A DNA stretch of 64,000 nt from Carposina sasakii (GCA_014607495.2 CP053172.1:8632888-8696887), one strand, 5' to 3'; counted from the first letter of the stretch, positions 11,383-22,736 are shown. The notes: generated by a model not told the origin, from the sequence alone. Made by a program: numbers and translations.

Positions 11383-11707
11383 AATTGGTGATTAAACGAA
11401 CTTACCTGTAAGTGAAGTTCTATCACAATTATATGAGTACGTTTCATTCGAAGATATAAGATAAAACCCTCCCTTCCCAGATCCAAATTTTGTGATGCTC
11501 TAAAGAATGAAGGAAATTATCGGTAGACTAGGAATAGTGTCGTAGGTTGTAGGGTAGTTCTGTTTTCGAATTACCCACTCTGAAATTGTGCGAAGTTGCC
11601 AGTACAATAAAAGTACTACATGTGTTAAAAATATATCTTCGAATGAAACGTACTCATATAATTGTGATAGAACTTCACTTACAGGTAAGTTCGTTTAATC
11701 ACCAATT
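11383..11707. repeat. DIRS terminal inverted repeats (76-bp perfect arms)
   Basis: Bases 11383-11458 are the exact reverse complement of 11632-11707, with a 173-bp spacer. The position just after the recombinase gene fits the inverted and internal complementary repeats that DIRS elements use in replication. Confidence 0.8.
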
Positions 11708-11714
11708 ATATTAT

Positions 11715-11982
11715 ATAGGGCGTAACAAAAGGGGTATGTTAAGCGAAAAGCTATATAAATAGCCCACTGAAAGAAACCTATCCACAAAATTTCAGACTCG
11801 AAATCACATGTTTATTTTTCCAGATAGTATGGAGAATTCCTAAAAATAAACTCAGGAATGTTCATACAATCTTGAAAAATAAACATGTGATTTCGAGTCT
11901 CAAATTTTGGAAATAGATTCTCTATAATAGGCTGTTTACATAGCTTTTCGCTTAATATACCCTTTTCTGTTACACCCTGTAC
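11715..11982. mobile_element. Palindromic MITE, copy 1 (ends 'agggtgtaacagaaaaggg')
   Basis: The left end 'agggcgtaacaaaaggggta' is inverted at the right end. The internal arms ('aagcgaaaagctat', 'gactcgaaatcacatgttta') are also inverted, so the whole element can fold. A second copy lies at 42297-42550. No transposase is present. Confidence 0.8.
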
Positions 11983-12708
11983 ATTATTTTAAAAGTAGAT
12001 GAAGTGAAAGTGGTCTGTCAGGATCGTAGTAATTGGAGATCCGTGATCCTCCAGGAAAGATGAGTGATATTTATGTATGTATTTTAAAAAAAGATGAGCC
12101 CAGTGTATTCTGTAAAAGATAAACACATTCACTGCGGCCAACTACGAATTTTCTATTCATTGGTTTTCTATTCTAAAGGTTGGTACCTGACGTTTATTTG
12201 CGTTGCGGCACTAAGCGTTAAACTGATGGCGGCATGCTAAGAAAATCTGCCAGCAGAGAACACGTTTAAACCTGTTCAAATAGGTAAACATACTCACTGC
12301 AAAACCCTACAGTCAAAACACGTCCTGCACTACGCACGAGTCCACAGGCGATGCCATACGAGCACAAGCATTTTGAAATTCCAGGTACACACTTTACATA
12401 CAGAGTACGTGACATTTCGAACATTCACTGTACAATAAGTATAACAACAAGGGCATACTGTACAAGTCAGTAGAGGGACAAGAGGCAGGGCCGGCCCGCC
12501 CATACGGCCAACGGAGCAGTCAAGGGCAGAGCAAAGATATAGGTATATATTATTAGTAGTAAACAGGAAAGGCGCCATAATTGGATCTCGCTCCATTCTA
12601 AAATTCACTTTGGGCCGGCGCTGACAAGAGGATCTTGGTGTTTTGTAGGCGATGGGCTGACCTCCTGTCACTACTAACCGAACTTGTACATCTCAACTAT
12701 ACCCTCAA

Positions 12709-12777
12709 AATTGGTCAGAAGTGGCACCATATGGTTCTAACGGCCCCTGGTGCTCTGCCTACCCCGTAAGGGATAAA
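12709..12777 (+). repeat. Dispersed repeat ('ggtcagaagtggcaccat' family)
   Basis: Shared with 6278-6351 on the same strand and with 15515-15620 and 38158-38205 on the other strand. Here it is preceded by 'ctaaccgaacttgtacatct', which the copy at 15600 also has. Confidence 0.75.
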
Positions 12778-12890
12778 GATAAGAACAATAAGAAATGTGA
12801 AAAACATAACTACATAAATATACCGAAATACAGCCGAGTTCCCAGAATAGGGTAGTCCGCATTTCAGGATCAAAAATTCTGTGGGGTAAG

Positions 12891-12977
12891 CACGAACCTA
12901 TCGATAGTCCGTAACGCTATAGTCAAACTGTCAAATCACATAGATTTTGCGCGTAAAAAGGTTCGTGCTTTCCCCAC
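12891..12977. repeat. Foldback repeat, 'gtgggg(t)aagcacgaacct' ends
   Basis: The terminal 'gtggggtaagcacgaacct' is inverted as 'aggttcgtgctttccccac'. Related copies are at about 17565-17655 and 26850-26935. Confidence 0.7.
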
Positions 12978-13029
12978 TGCATGGGAAACCAAATGTAAAA
13001 AACTAGTGACAAGTACTAGCTTAACTGTG

Positions 13030-13110
13030 AAAAAGTTTCTTAGGCGACTTTTACGATGCATAAAGGGAGATGCAGCTGATGTAATCTAGAGAAGTCCTGC
13101 ATCAGCACAC
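13030..13110 (+). repeat. SINE-like repeat ('gagatgcagctgatgta' family)
   Basis: The conserved core is 'cgactcttacgacatgcac', then 'ggagatgcagctgatgtatt', then 'gaagccccgcatcagca'. Copies are scattered through the window on both strands. Confidence 0.7.
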
Positions 13111-13727
13111 GATGTTTTGAAAATGTTAATGGCTATCGGCCGGTAATCTAAAATAACACTAAAACATATATAACACATACATAAAATAACGCCTCTTTCC
13201 CTGCGTGGTACGCATGGATCACGGATCTTCACTTGGTACGGTCCTGGCATATCTATAGCTACAATTTCTCCAAATTATTTAATCCATTTTGGAATTTTAG
13301 CCATGTATATATAATAATCAATGTATTTTTGTATGTAATATGCCTAATTGTATGAAAAATCCGAGTTAATACAAACAAAGTCGCAGGCCCATAACTCCGC
13401 TGAAGCAGATTAAAAACAAACAGCTGATGGATCCCCATTCTTTTAAGAAGGACGGCCGTAACTTAAATATTTACTCTAGCCAATACTTAACGTAACCGGG
13501 CCATTTTTCAGGCGGCGAGGGTCTGAAGTGACCATTAATTTACGGGTAGATTCCGACCCGCCCCGTTAACTTACCCCTAACCTACCCCGACAGGGGTAAA
13601 AGGGGAAATTGCTTACTAACATGGACAAATATTCGGCAATCTATTTCACCTGGTTCAGATTACCTAAATAAACTAGGTTTATAGATTACTAGTTTTTCGC
13701 CAGCGACATTGTCCGCGTAAACTTTGT

Positions 13728-14098
13728 TATACAGGGTGATATTTGGTCGTCAACGTTTCCGAAAACTACGGAATCTCCTCATCATCACGATCATTTTTCT
13801 CCATGAAAGCACACCTGGAAAGTGTCTGGTTCCCAAGATATTAGGGTCCAAAGTTGAGTAAATAGACTGCGTTTTTCTGCATAAATGCACAAAGACGCGC
13901 GTAGCAACATTTTTTCACGAGAAATAATTAATATCTGTCTATGAAAAAACTACCATAAACACTGTACACTATAAATTTCGCCCGATCAAGTAATGAAAAT
14001 CATTTCCCAGCATTTTTTGGCATAAACTTACTTTATTTGATGTATAGAGTACGTACCCTTCGTTAAGGGTGGCAAAAACATCCTGTATGTAGTCCAGT
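13728..14098 (+). mobile_element. MITE-like element, full copy 1
   Basis: It runs from 'tatacagggtgatatttggt' to 'ggcaaaaacatcctgtatgt'. The same sequence is found reversed at 21351-21735. Partial copies are at 34925-35080 and 37768-37800. No coding frame. Confidence 0.8.
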
Positions 14099-14998
14099 CG
14101 ATTAGGAAATCCAGGGGCGTTCCCTGACGAGATGAACTAGCAATTCGTCACAGATCTTTTACACCTGGCCCCGCTAAGCTGAACATAGTAGCTGTAGGCT
14201 CTTTTTCCCAGGTTCTGCAGAACTACCCCATTTTGAAGAGAGAGTCATGTGTATACAGGGTGTGGGTGACAGCCAGGCAAATACTGAAATGCTGAACAAG
14301 TACCATTGTGTCGAGTTATACGACAGTGTTATTATAACTCGCAGGAAATGTATTTTTGGTTTGATTATCAGTAGCCTTTGCTCTCCGCACCAATTGTATT
14401 GGACGATCTTGTGACTAATTAAATGGACTTATTGGTTATTCTGTGACACATTGCTGTTTTTTGGATCACTTGTGATTCTCTATTAGGGTTGATCAGGTTT
14501 TTGAACTTTTTTGGGGGCAACTTTTTTTTGTTTCAAATTTTATTTTTAAGTCATTATCTTAGCCTACCTATAAATAAACGAACTTTAACTATTTGTTTCC
14601 TGAAAATATGAAAAAAAAGTCGGAAAATTTTGGAATTTTCCTGCGAAAATTTTCTGTGTTTCCCACCTCAGAACCATGGTCTGAAGTCATGGTATCAACA
14701 TTTGCCTGGCTGTCAAAAACACTCTGTATGTATGTATGTATTAATTCTAAACCTAGCACCCACACTCCTAATATCCTAAGCTCCACGTCCTACACATGCG
14801 ATAATTGATATTAAAGCTGTGGTCATAAAGCACAAATCTACCTATTTCACGCATACAGATGCCCCATCTGACCTACAAAGAGTGATAAATGTTCGTACCA
14901 TGGTTTTAATATGGCATGTATGTTGGGAAATGAACCGAAATGGCTTTTGATGCTATACGTACAATATACCTATATTTTAACATAACATGTCGGTTAAA
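14099..14998. other. Non-coding stretch
   Basis: Only short repeats are seen: 'gacagccaggcaaatactga' at about 14271 is shared with about 21290. The overlapping short frames at 14589-14808 on both strands have no support. Confidence 0.5.
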
Positions 14999-15006
14999 CC
15001 ATAGAG

Positions 15007-15204
15007 CAGAGGTTCCCAAACTTTTTTTACTCATAGACCCCTTTTAAAAGTTAACTGGTTCTGGTAGACCCCCCACACATATGTATACAGGCCTACACCA
15101 TATACAAATTAATTGTGAACCTCCATTTTTTCACATTAACGTAGACCTCCATCGAGTCTCCGTGGACCCCTGGGGGTCCACCTGGACCACTTTGGGAACC
15201 ACTG
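15007..15204. mobile_element. hAT-type MITE with exact 8-bp target duplication
   Basis: The ends are CAGAGGTTCCCAAACT and GGGAACCACTG, a hAT-like inverted terminal pair. CCATAGAG occurs directly before (14999-15006) and directly after (15205-15212). The target is a copy of the foldback family seen whole at 17776-18066. There is no transposase, so it would be moved in trans. Confidence 0.85.
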
Positions 15205-15212
15205 CCATAGAG

Positions 15213-15330
15213 AAATAAGATGTAGACAGAGTGCTAATGTCATACTGACTATTTCGATGCACCATTAGACTTTTCGGTGCCTCACAATTCCAGTCCTTGA
15301 CACTTATTCACTCTCCGCTGTCACTAATCT
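15213..15330. repeat. Remainder of a foldback repeat copy
   Basis: 'aagatgtagacagagtgcta', then 'gcaccattagacttttcgg' and 'tccagtccttgacactta' match one arm of 17776-18066. Confidence 0.65.
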
Positions 15331-15339
15331 GCCTGTCCA

Positions 15340-15440
15340 ACGTGATGACCATGGGCAAAACCTAGAGGGGTTTAGCAGTAGCCTTATTCCGTGCCCTACA
15401 TCCCGCAGTGGACTGCATAGGCTGATTGGGATGATGAGCC
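15340..15440 (+). repeat. 3' end of the RTE-tailed SINE-like family
   Basis: 'gatgaccatgggcaaaacc', then 'cccgcagtggactgcatagg' and 'gatgatgag'. This is a truncated copy of the family at 40783-41050. Confidence 0.65.
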
Positions 15441-15499
15441 ATATGAAAATTATGCGCCATAGTTCCTAGACTCGAATTCCGGTAGATGCAAACAGTACA

Positions 15500-15627
15500 T
15501 ACATACATACATCACGCCTTTATCCCTTACGGGGTAGGCAGAGCACCAAGGGCCGATAGAACCACATGGTGCCACTTCTGACAAATTTTGAGGGTATAGT
15601 TGAGATGTACAAGTTCGGTTAGTAGTG
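15500..15627 (-). repeat. Dispersed repeat ('ggtcagaagtggcaccat' family), reverse
   Basis: Reverse complement of the repeat at 12670-12777, preceded by short ACAT repeats. Confidence 0.7.
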
Positions 15628-15629
15628 GT

Positions 15630-16504
15630 GGTGATAACAGTAATATGATGGATATCGATATATGGATGAGATATTTTTGAGTCACGGAGGTTTCTATAAT
15701 TATCGATGTCTTTAATTATCTACCCACCTTACCTACGGTCTTAGCCTACGACACAAGACCTTAGGGATTTTAGTGTGGGATTAGGTTAATTTGTTGTAAA
15801 GTATGTGAATATCTATATCTATAAATAAATAGAATTAACTATACCAGTTATAGTAGTAACATCATCTTAAACAATAAATCGAGCACAAATTTGTGCAAAT
15901 TGACTAGGCGTTTTCTTAAAATGGAAATTTAAATTTCTAAGAAGCAGTAATAGTAAACATTAGCCTGCTCGTAGTTGTAAGATACAATAGAAATTGGCGG
16001 ATAGAGACGCTCCAATACGTCATTTTCAAGCTTTCAGGCCCAATTTTGTCGACCCCTTTAATACCGACGCAACCGTCCTGGGCAATCGCGCAAATTGACA
16101 ATGTTTATTATAACCTAAAAACTAAAAGTTTTTAGTTATGGTTTAGTTATGGTTTGGCTGTTTATTTGATAGCGTTTCAGACGTTTTTAACGTCTATCTT
16201 TGGCTTTAAACGTTGTCAAAATTTAACGTGATACGAAATGTGAATAACATAACGTTTTTGGTTTAGCTTTGGTAAATACGTCAAACTTTTGCTCGAGTGC
16301 CCTCCAGTGCGTCCCAGTTGAACATATCTCTAGTGAAAAGGCATGATAAAATGTGTCAAGACGGCATGTGAACTTTGTACACGTGTCGATAATAGAGATA
16401 ATAGTCGAGTAGTTAGTAATTAGTTACAGGAAATTAATTGCATGATTGATATGTACATCAAACTTGGCCGCCGCACCTCCGAGTGGGTACTGGGGGAATA
16501 AAAA
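15630..16504. other. Non-coding stretch
   Basis: AT-rich DNA with no supported gene or recognised repeat apart from short direct repeats around 'gtttagttatggtttggct'. Confidence 0.5.
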
Positions 16505-16780
16505 TCATAATTCGTCATCTTAGACTGCTACTGCTGGACGCAGGCCTCCCCCAGGGTACACCCCAAAGCTACTGCCACAGGGGGGTTTTGCCCATAGTCA
16601 CCACGCTGGGCAGGCGGGTTGGTGACCGCAGTGTGATTTTTGGACTATGTTGCCAGCACGGGAGGCGCTGCTGTCCGCCTCTCGGAAACCGTTATAATCG
16701 CCTCGTACGATACCAAAGGGCAAGCATCGGGTCGTACAAACTCTACTCTACCGGCACCACGCGGCTAGTATCATAATTAC
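16505..16780 (-). repeat. RTE-tailed SINE-like repeat, reverse copy
   Basis: Reverse complement of the family at 40783-41050 and 43597-43842: 'ctgctggacgcaggcctccc', then 'gcctcgtacgatacc', then 'gccggcaccacgcggcta'. The 97-residue frame over it is not a gene. Confidence 0.75.
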
Positions 16781-16784
16781 GAGT

Positions 16785-16848
16785 CGTTTACTCCACCGTC
16801 CATCAGTTCTACAACAGATGTGGCCTGCCTACTGCCACTTCAGTCTGG
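16785..16848 (-). repeat. RTE LINE fragment
   Basis: 'gtttactccaccgtccatca' to 'ctgccacttcagtctg' matches the LINE coding part at 39440-39500. It directly abuts the SINE-like copy. Confidence 0.7.
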
Positions 16849-16864
16849 TCCCGAAGACCAAATC

Positions 16865-16867
<3 letters not shown>

Positions 16868-16939
<72 letters not shown>
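16868..16939. repeat. (TA)n microsatellite
   Basis: About 36 uninterrupted TA units. Confidence 0.98.
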
Positions 16940-16941
<2 letters not shown>

Positions 16942-17079
16942 TACATAGTACATATTCATACGGCTGTATTCCAAAAATGGAGTATCCGAAGCCGCAGGTT
17001 CACGAACGAGATCCTTACAGCCACATTTATCATAGGGGATCAGACCCAGTGACAAGCTCATGGCCTGAGAGAACACCCG

Positions 17080-17165
17080 AAATCCTTAGTCGACTCTTAC
17101 GACATACACTATAAGAGATGCAGCTGATGTATTCTAGTGAAGCCCCGCATCAGAGGCTTTTTACT
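17080..17165 (+). repeat. SINE-like repeat ('gagatgcagctgatgta' family)
   Basis: 'cgactcttacgacatacact', then 'gagatgcagctgatgtattc' and 'gaagccccgcatcag'. Confidence 0.7.
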
Positions 17166-17564
17166 ACCAATTGACAAATAAATTGGTAACTCTTCAATCA
17201 TCCTTTTATGTCACATTGTTCGTTTATCAGTGGATTTTCTTTTGTTTTTATGGCAACATGTTCTATACAATGTTAACATCTTCAAAAATATCAGAATGTT
17301 TTTCCCAACGGTACCTACATATACGTTAGGAATTACTTTACCACGGTATGGTTTCCCTTGCCCCAAATAAATTTGATACCGGTCAGTTACTTTGTTTTTT
17401 GTTGTTTTGTTTTCTTCCATTTTTAGGGTATTACATTTAAACTTGTGCGACACTGATTGGTTAAATCCTATTTTTGTTTAATCATATGAATGACTTATAT
17501 ATCTACACATATAAAATTCTTGTCCTGTAAGGTAGGTACACATGAACCCTTTGACACGGTGTTA

Positions 17565-17655
17565 CGCTATCGACTCGCAAGCAAAATCTATGAGATATGA
17601 CAGTTGGACGATAGCGTTACGGACTATCGAGAAGTTCGTGCTTGCCCCACAGAAG
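17565..17655. repeat. Foldback repeat related to 12891-12977
   Basis: Shares 'aaaatctatgagat', 'cgttacggactatcga' and 'gttcgtgcttgccccac'. Confidence 0.6.
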
Positions 17656-17775
17656 ACATAATTTTTAGGGGGGTGTTTCGTGCCTTGCTCGTGTATAAGG
17701 CATGTCTACACTAAATAAACAGCCTGGACAGACTCCTCGTTCTGTGTGGACCCGTCCTAATGACTAACGGTTCAA

Positions 17776-18066
17776 CGTATAGCCATAGATAAATAACATG
17801 TAGACATAGAGTGCTAATGTCGTACTACTAACGTTTCGATGGACCATTAGATTTTTCGATGCCTTACAATTCCAGTCCTTGACACTTAGATTGCATTACT
17901 ATACGTTACAATACATTAGTAATGTAGTACATTACTATACATTACACTAATAGAATCTAAGTGTCAAGGACTGGAATCGTGAGACACAGAAAAGTCTAAT
18001 GGTGCATCGAAACAGTTAGTACGACATCAGCACTCTATGATATCTTATTTCTCTATGGCATAGTCT
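17776..18066. repeat. Large foldback repeat (MITE-like)
   Basis: The left arm ('gtgctaatgtcgtact', 'accattagatttttcgatg', 'ttccagtccttgacactta') is inverted in the right arm. The centre is AT-rich 'cattactatacgttacaat' sequence. A short relative is at 26113-26200. Confidence 0.75.
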
Positions 18067-19035
18067 AAACCGCATTGTTCTTTGCTTTTATGGTATAATA
18101 AGAGATGCGCATTACCAATTAGAGTTTGGCTTTATTCAACTTTAAAATTGTACATATTTATCAATATAATCTTAGAATAATGATGCGAAGACCTATAATT
18201 AATCTAAGAATATAATAATAAAACAACGAATGACACTGAAATAAGTGACAATTAGTATACAGATTTATGCGATTTATGGTAGTCAATAAGGAGGAGTTCA
18301 TATCATCACAGATCATCAGAATTACACGAGGTAAGCTACGTAGTTAAAATACTGCAGTAAATACAGAGAAAAGTAGAAAAGAAATCCTTCGGTAGCAGCA
18401 CAAATTTTTATATTATTAAACCATATAGTATACCAATATACTTACATTTGATGTTATTTTTATCCTTTAGTATGTATACTATTTATCTATGCTTATCTAG
18501 GTATGTTTATGTGTTTTATTTAGGCATTTATGTTTATGTAGTCTATTAAGGTATTTTTGTTTATTTTAGGTTTATGTCTTTTCTTTTATTTAATTATTTA
18601 GTTTATTGGTCTGTTTGTGTGCACACATACCTACCTCTTATGTTAATTTCTCTTTCACGGTTGGTTTGCTGGAAGAAATCTTTTTTAGAGATAAGCACGC
18701 CTTTGTACATTTTCTTTGTCATAAACTTTATTTGTGAAAACTTTACTGTGTACAATAAAGCATAATAATAATAATAAAAATGAATATCAATTTAGTAATC
18801 GATTGGTTGTTATAAAACAATCTCAACAAAATTTCAAATATGAAATTTAATCGCAAACGTACATATTCACAATGAGAAAATAATTATGTTTCAGGATGCC
18901 AACTAATCCGATCACGCACGGTAAATAAAGGCTGATGTTATTATGATAGACGTGTAGGTAAAGCGCACCAATGTCCGTGGCAGGGAATTTATAACATATT
19001 TATGTAAAACAACCATAGAAAACTGTCCACGTATA
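18067..19035. other. Non-coding stretch
   Basis: AT-rich. Short frames in it show no domain. Confidence 0.5.
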
Positions 19036-19040
19036 AAGAT

Positions 19041-19201
19041 TAAAGCCTCGAGCACACCAAATGCGTATGCGTACACGTAATCGTAGACGTACCTCTGAGT
19101 TGTAATGTAGACGTCAAGCGGCGTGTCCTGTCTCATACAGTTCCATACATTACAACTCAGAGGTACGCGTACGCATACGCATCCGGTGTGCTCGAGGCTT
19201 T
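19041..19201. repeat. Foldback repeat with about 60-bp arms
   Basis: 'taaagcctcgagcacacc' at the left is inverted as 'ggtgtgctcgaggcttta' at the right. 'gtacctctgagttgtaatgt' is inverted as 'acattacaactcagaggtac'. Confidence 0.8.
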
Positions 19202-19387
19202 AAGAGTCCGTTTCATAGAATAACTCTTACGCCTGATTTCGGAACTAGCATTTCTTGTATACAGTAACACAGATAATACTAATAATATAGTCATACACAT
19301 AGTAACTAGCGCCATCATTCAAGGGAACTATTTGGTGAAGCGCACTCTACTTTAGATTTGGGCTGTATTCGAACAGAATAGAGTATA

Positions 19388-19600
19388 TACCTATAACTAG
19401 CAGCCGCCCACGACTTCGTCCGCGTGAGGGGGCGTTGTACCCGTGCGAAGTCGGGCAGGTTGTTGTATAGACTGTAGCCTTCCTTGGTAAATGGGCTATC
19501 TAACACTGAAAGAATTTTTCAAATCAGACCAGTAGTTCCTGAGATTAGCGCGTTCAAACAAACAAACAAACAAACAAACAAACTCTTCAGCTTTATAATA
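19388..19600 (+). repeat. Lepidopteran-type LINE/SINE 3' region with CAAA tail
   Basis: 'cacgacttcgtccgcgtgag', then 'gtagttcctgagattagcgc', then a (CAAA)n run near 19557-19580. The class is uncertain. Confidence 0.6.
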
Positions 19601-20275
19601 TTATTAATATATTAATATATATATATATAATATAATATAAGTATAGATATGAAATGCAGTTGTTCAATATATGCTATAGCGTATTATGATATAAGCACTG
19701 TTCTTAAAATTTGAGTTTACATTAATGTATATATTGTTCAGATTTCTGTAAGCCACCTTTTGAAGTAATTTCAATAGATCAGACCAGAGCACACACTGAA
19801 CTAACTGTTGTAAAATCAAATAATAACACTTATATTGTTTTTACAAAACCACGTATAAAGTTACTGCTTAAAAGTTATATTTGATAGGAAAATGTATGAA
19901 ATATTTGCCAAATTTAGGCAATGTTTAGCTTAACTAATGTTTAAACTATATTATGTATACAAGGTTATTATTTATCTAATAGTTACTTTTCATTTGTTTC
20001 AGATTAAGTCCGGACTGCAAACCATCATGAAGATAATAATTAACAGTAAAATAATTTGTGAAGTCTATGCCAAAATGTCGTTATTCAAATCATGAGAAAG
20101 ACATTTCAAATCAAATGACAATTTCAATACACATTACCGTTAGATGGCGTTTTAAATGTAGTTTTTAGTTGATTTATTGCAGTTTTGACCGTAGTTAATT
20201 GTAGTGAAAGTTTAGTGTACAGTTTAAATAATTTAGTTTGAAGATAATATTATTTATCTAAGTGTTAAAGTGCTT
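19601..20275. other. Non-coding stretch before a candidate exon
   Basis: AT-rich. 'catttgtttcag' at about 19990-20001 would make an acceptor for a 5' UTR exon, but nothing else supports it. Confidence 0.4.
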
Positions 20276-20350
20276 ATGAAATGCGAGACGGGTCCAGGCC
20301 TGGGCCGAGTGGTGCCTCGACAGGGCATGGTTTTGAAAAAGATGCTGAAG
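20276..20350 (+). CDS. Candidate first coding exon, unknown gene
   Basis: ATG at 20276 opens 25 codons of GC-richer sequence (MKCETGPGLGRVVPRQGMV, then LKKMLK) that end exactly at a good donor, AAG|GTATGT. The composition stands out from the AT-rich surroundings. It ends in phase 0. The next exon-like block on this strand, 26673-26788, needs one base from the preceding exon if its best acceptor is used, so the two do not join directly unless another exon lies between or a later acceptor is used. No domain is recognisable. It could be chance. Confidence 0.28.
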
Positions 20351-20895
20351 GTATGTAATCTATTTAAATTTTTAATGTATTGAAATGCAGAAACGTTGGT
20401 ACACACAATCACACTAACCAAGCCCGATATTCCCTGCTCACCCTCGAATCTGACAACTCATCATTACGATTACAAATAACCACTGTAACTACAAATGTAA
20501 TGGATGAAATACGTACAATAGAGCTACTTAGCAAGTACTTTGATTAATTTGTTATTTAATTAGATTTTCGGTCATTTCTAAACAACGAGCGATTTTCGAA
20601 CTGGTTTTTTTTTTCTGAATTGTCAGCATGTCTGTTGGAATTGTTATTGTATTCCAGAATACCCTCGCTAGAAAATGATGATTCCACATGCTGCTAGGAA
20701 ATTGTAAACTCAGCTGGAATGCAGAGCGCCCGGATATTTTAGAAATGGCTACATTGCGTTTTGCAATGTTGCTGTACAACGTGGATATTGTTGTTTTGCG
20801 ATATGGACGGTTCTATTGTGTGCTCTATCTATGTATGCTGCAGGTATTTGTTATTGTTTAGGCACTTTCTATTTATTTATTATATTATTATTATC

Positions 20896-21040
20896 GTTGC
20901 GACTGTAGTGTCTTGTGTTCGTGATCATGAGTCGGCAGATCCGAGGGTCAGCGGAGGGTATAGGGCCCGGTGGTGGGCGATCCCTCAATAGAGATTTGAA
21001 CTTCCGAATAGTGACGCCTGATACAATTCAATATTTATTT
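20896..21040 (+). repeat. Dispersed repeat ('gatcatgagtcggcagatcc' family)
   Basis: Shared with 38715-38815 (reverse) and 38971-39023 (forward). It ends 'gaacttccgaatagtgacg' and 'cctgatacaattcaatattt'. Confidence 0.75.
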
Positions 21041-21059
21041 ATTTATTACCTTAATAAGA

Positions 21060-21135
21060 CTTCTTATGTTGATGTGGGGATTAACTAAAAATACATCAGC
21101 TGCATCTCCTTTGCAATGTTGTAAGAGCGGACTAA
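21060..21135 (-). repeat. SINE-like repeat, reverse copy
   Basis: 'atcagctgcatctcctttgc' and 'gtaagagcggactaag' match the 13030-13110 family in reverse. Confidence 0.6.
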
Positions 21136-21350
21136 GAATGGCAAATGAACAAATTGCCATTGATCTTTTACCTATATCAGGCTCCGCTACAAGCTTATAC
21201 GTGGCTGCAGGATGTTTTTAGTGATCCTGCACTCTTGGCTACCTCATTTTGAAAACACAGCTGTATGTATCTATACAGGGAGTTTGTGACAGCCAGGCAA
21301 ATACTGAGATACTGAATAATATATATATATAGTATTATTGAGGATAAGAT

Positions 21351-21738
21351 ATACAGGATTTTTTTTGTGGCCATCTTTAACGAAGGGTACGTATTCTATA
21401 CATGAAATAAAGTAAGTTTATGCCAAAAAAAATGATGGGAAAAAAAAAAATTTTTTGAAAAAAAAAATTAAATTCCTTGATCGTGCGAAATTTATAGTGT
21501 CTAGTGTTTATGTTAGTTTTTTCATAGACAGATATTAATTATTTTTCGTGAAAAAATCCTGCTACGCGCGTCTATGTGCATTTATGCAGAAAAACGCAGT
21601 CTATTTACTCAACTTTGGACCCTAATATTTTGGAAACCAGACACTTCCCAGGTATGCTTCCATGGAGAAAAATGATCGTGATGATGAGGAGATTCCGTAG
21701 TTTTCGGGAACGTTGACGACCAAAAATCATCCTGTATT
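21351..21738 (-). mobile_element. MITE-like element, full copy 2
   Basis: Reverse complement of 13728-14098 with a few indels, from 'tatacaggattttttttg' to 'gacgaccaaaaatcatcctg'. Confidence 0.8.
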
Positions 21739-21943
21739 ATTGAGGATTTTCAAAATAAACCACAAATTGTTTCTCTGAAAATACAAAGTTTTGTTTTATT
21801 TATTACGTCTACATATTACAACAATTATCGTTTAACCACTCTATTTACACTTTTATCTTACCTGAAAATACAAAGAAACGTAATTTAAAGTTCACTAATA
21901 TCGCTTCCTCAAGTATATCCTTCTACTACTACGAAGCTTATCT

Positions 21944-22414
21944 GTGTCCAAGATACCCCAGTCCTTAAAGACGAAGGTATTCAACCAGTGCGTGCTGCCG
22001 GTGATGACCTACGATGCCGAGACGTGGTCTCTAACTATGTGCCTCATAAAAAAGCTCAGGATCGCACAGCGAGCGCTGGAGAGAGCTATGCTTGGGATCT
22101 CTCTGCGTGATCGAATCAGAAATGAGGAGATCCGCAGACGTACAAAGATCACCGACATAGCTGAACGGTCCAGCAAGCTGAAGTGGCAATGGGCATGGCA
22201 CATAGCTCGAAGAACTGATGGCCGATGGAGTCGGAAAGTTCTAGAGTGGATACCACGTATCGGCAAGCGCAGCGTGGGAAGGCCACCCGCGAGGTGGACG
22301 GATGACGCCAAGGTTGCGGGCGTCGGTTGGATGCAGGCTGATTCCGACCGGTCGGAGTGGAGGTTGTTGGGGGAGGCCTATATCCAACAGTGGACTTCTC
22401 AGGGCTGTAAATGA
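21944..22414 (+). pseudogene. RTE-type LINE, C-terminal end of the endonuclease-reverse transcriptase
   Basis: The 156-residue open frame holds the distal end of an insect RTE-like polyprotein: the segment around MTYDAETWSL, then QRALERAMLGISLRDRIRNE, then the tail GKRSVGRPPARWTDD and GEAYIQQWTSQG. The enzyme would make a first-strand copy of its own RNA at a nicked target. Only this end is left, as usual for 5'-truncated LINE copies; the endonuclease and the polymerase core with its catalytic Asp pair are absent. The first ATG is not the real start. Compared with its relatives, one residue is missing after WTDD. The 3' end continues to a short 'aatgatgaaaatgatgaa' tail. Confidence 0.8.
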
Positions 22415-22736
22415 TGAAAATGATGAAGTATATCTTTCACTTTATCTATCTATGAGTTTTAATAATAATGAATTAACTGAGTAATCTTAACATCAATCCG
22501 CCATTGCATAAAGCGTCGCTCCCTGTCAACTTCCAATGACAGCTTTACGAACGCGCGAAGCGCGGCAAAATTTGAAATGACGAAGTATAGTATATGAATA
22601 AAATAAAGTATAGTATATGTATAGTATATGAAAACTTTTGAGAACTTGAACCGTGGATCAATAATTTGTGCACTTACCTACATAAAAGCAATTATTTAAT
22701 TTTTTGTGCCTATTTGGTTCCTCCAAAACATTTTTT

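Noticed and set aside
12330..12671. 113-codon minus-strand frame
   Set aside because: No domain, no splice support, odd composition; chance frame.
14589..14808. Overlapping frames on both strands
   Set aside because: Low-complexity AT-rich DNA, no conserved motif.
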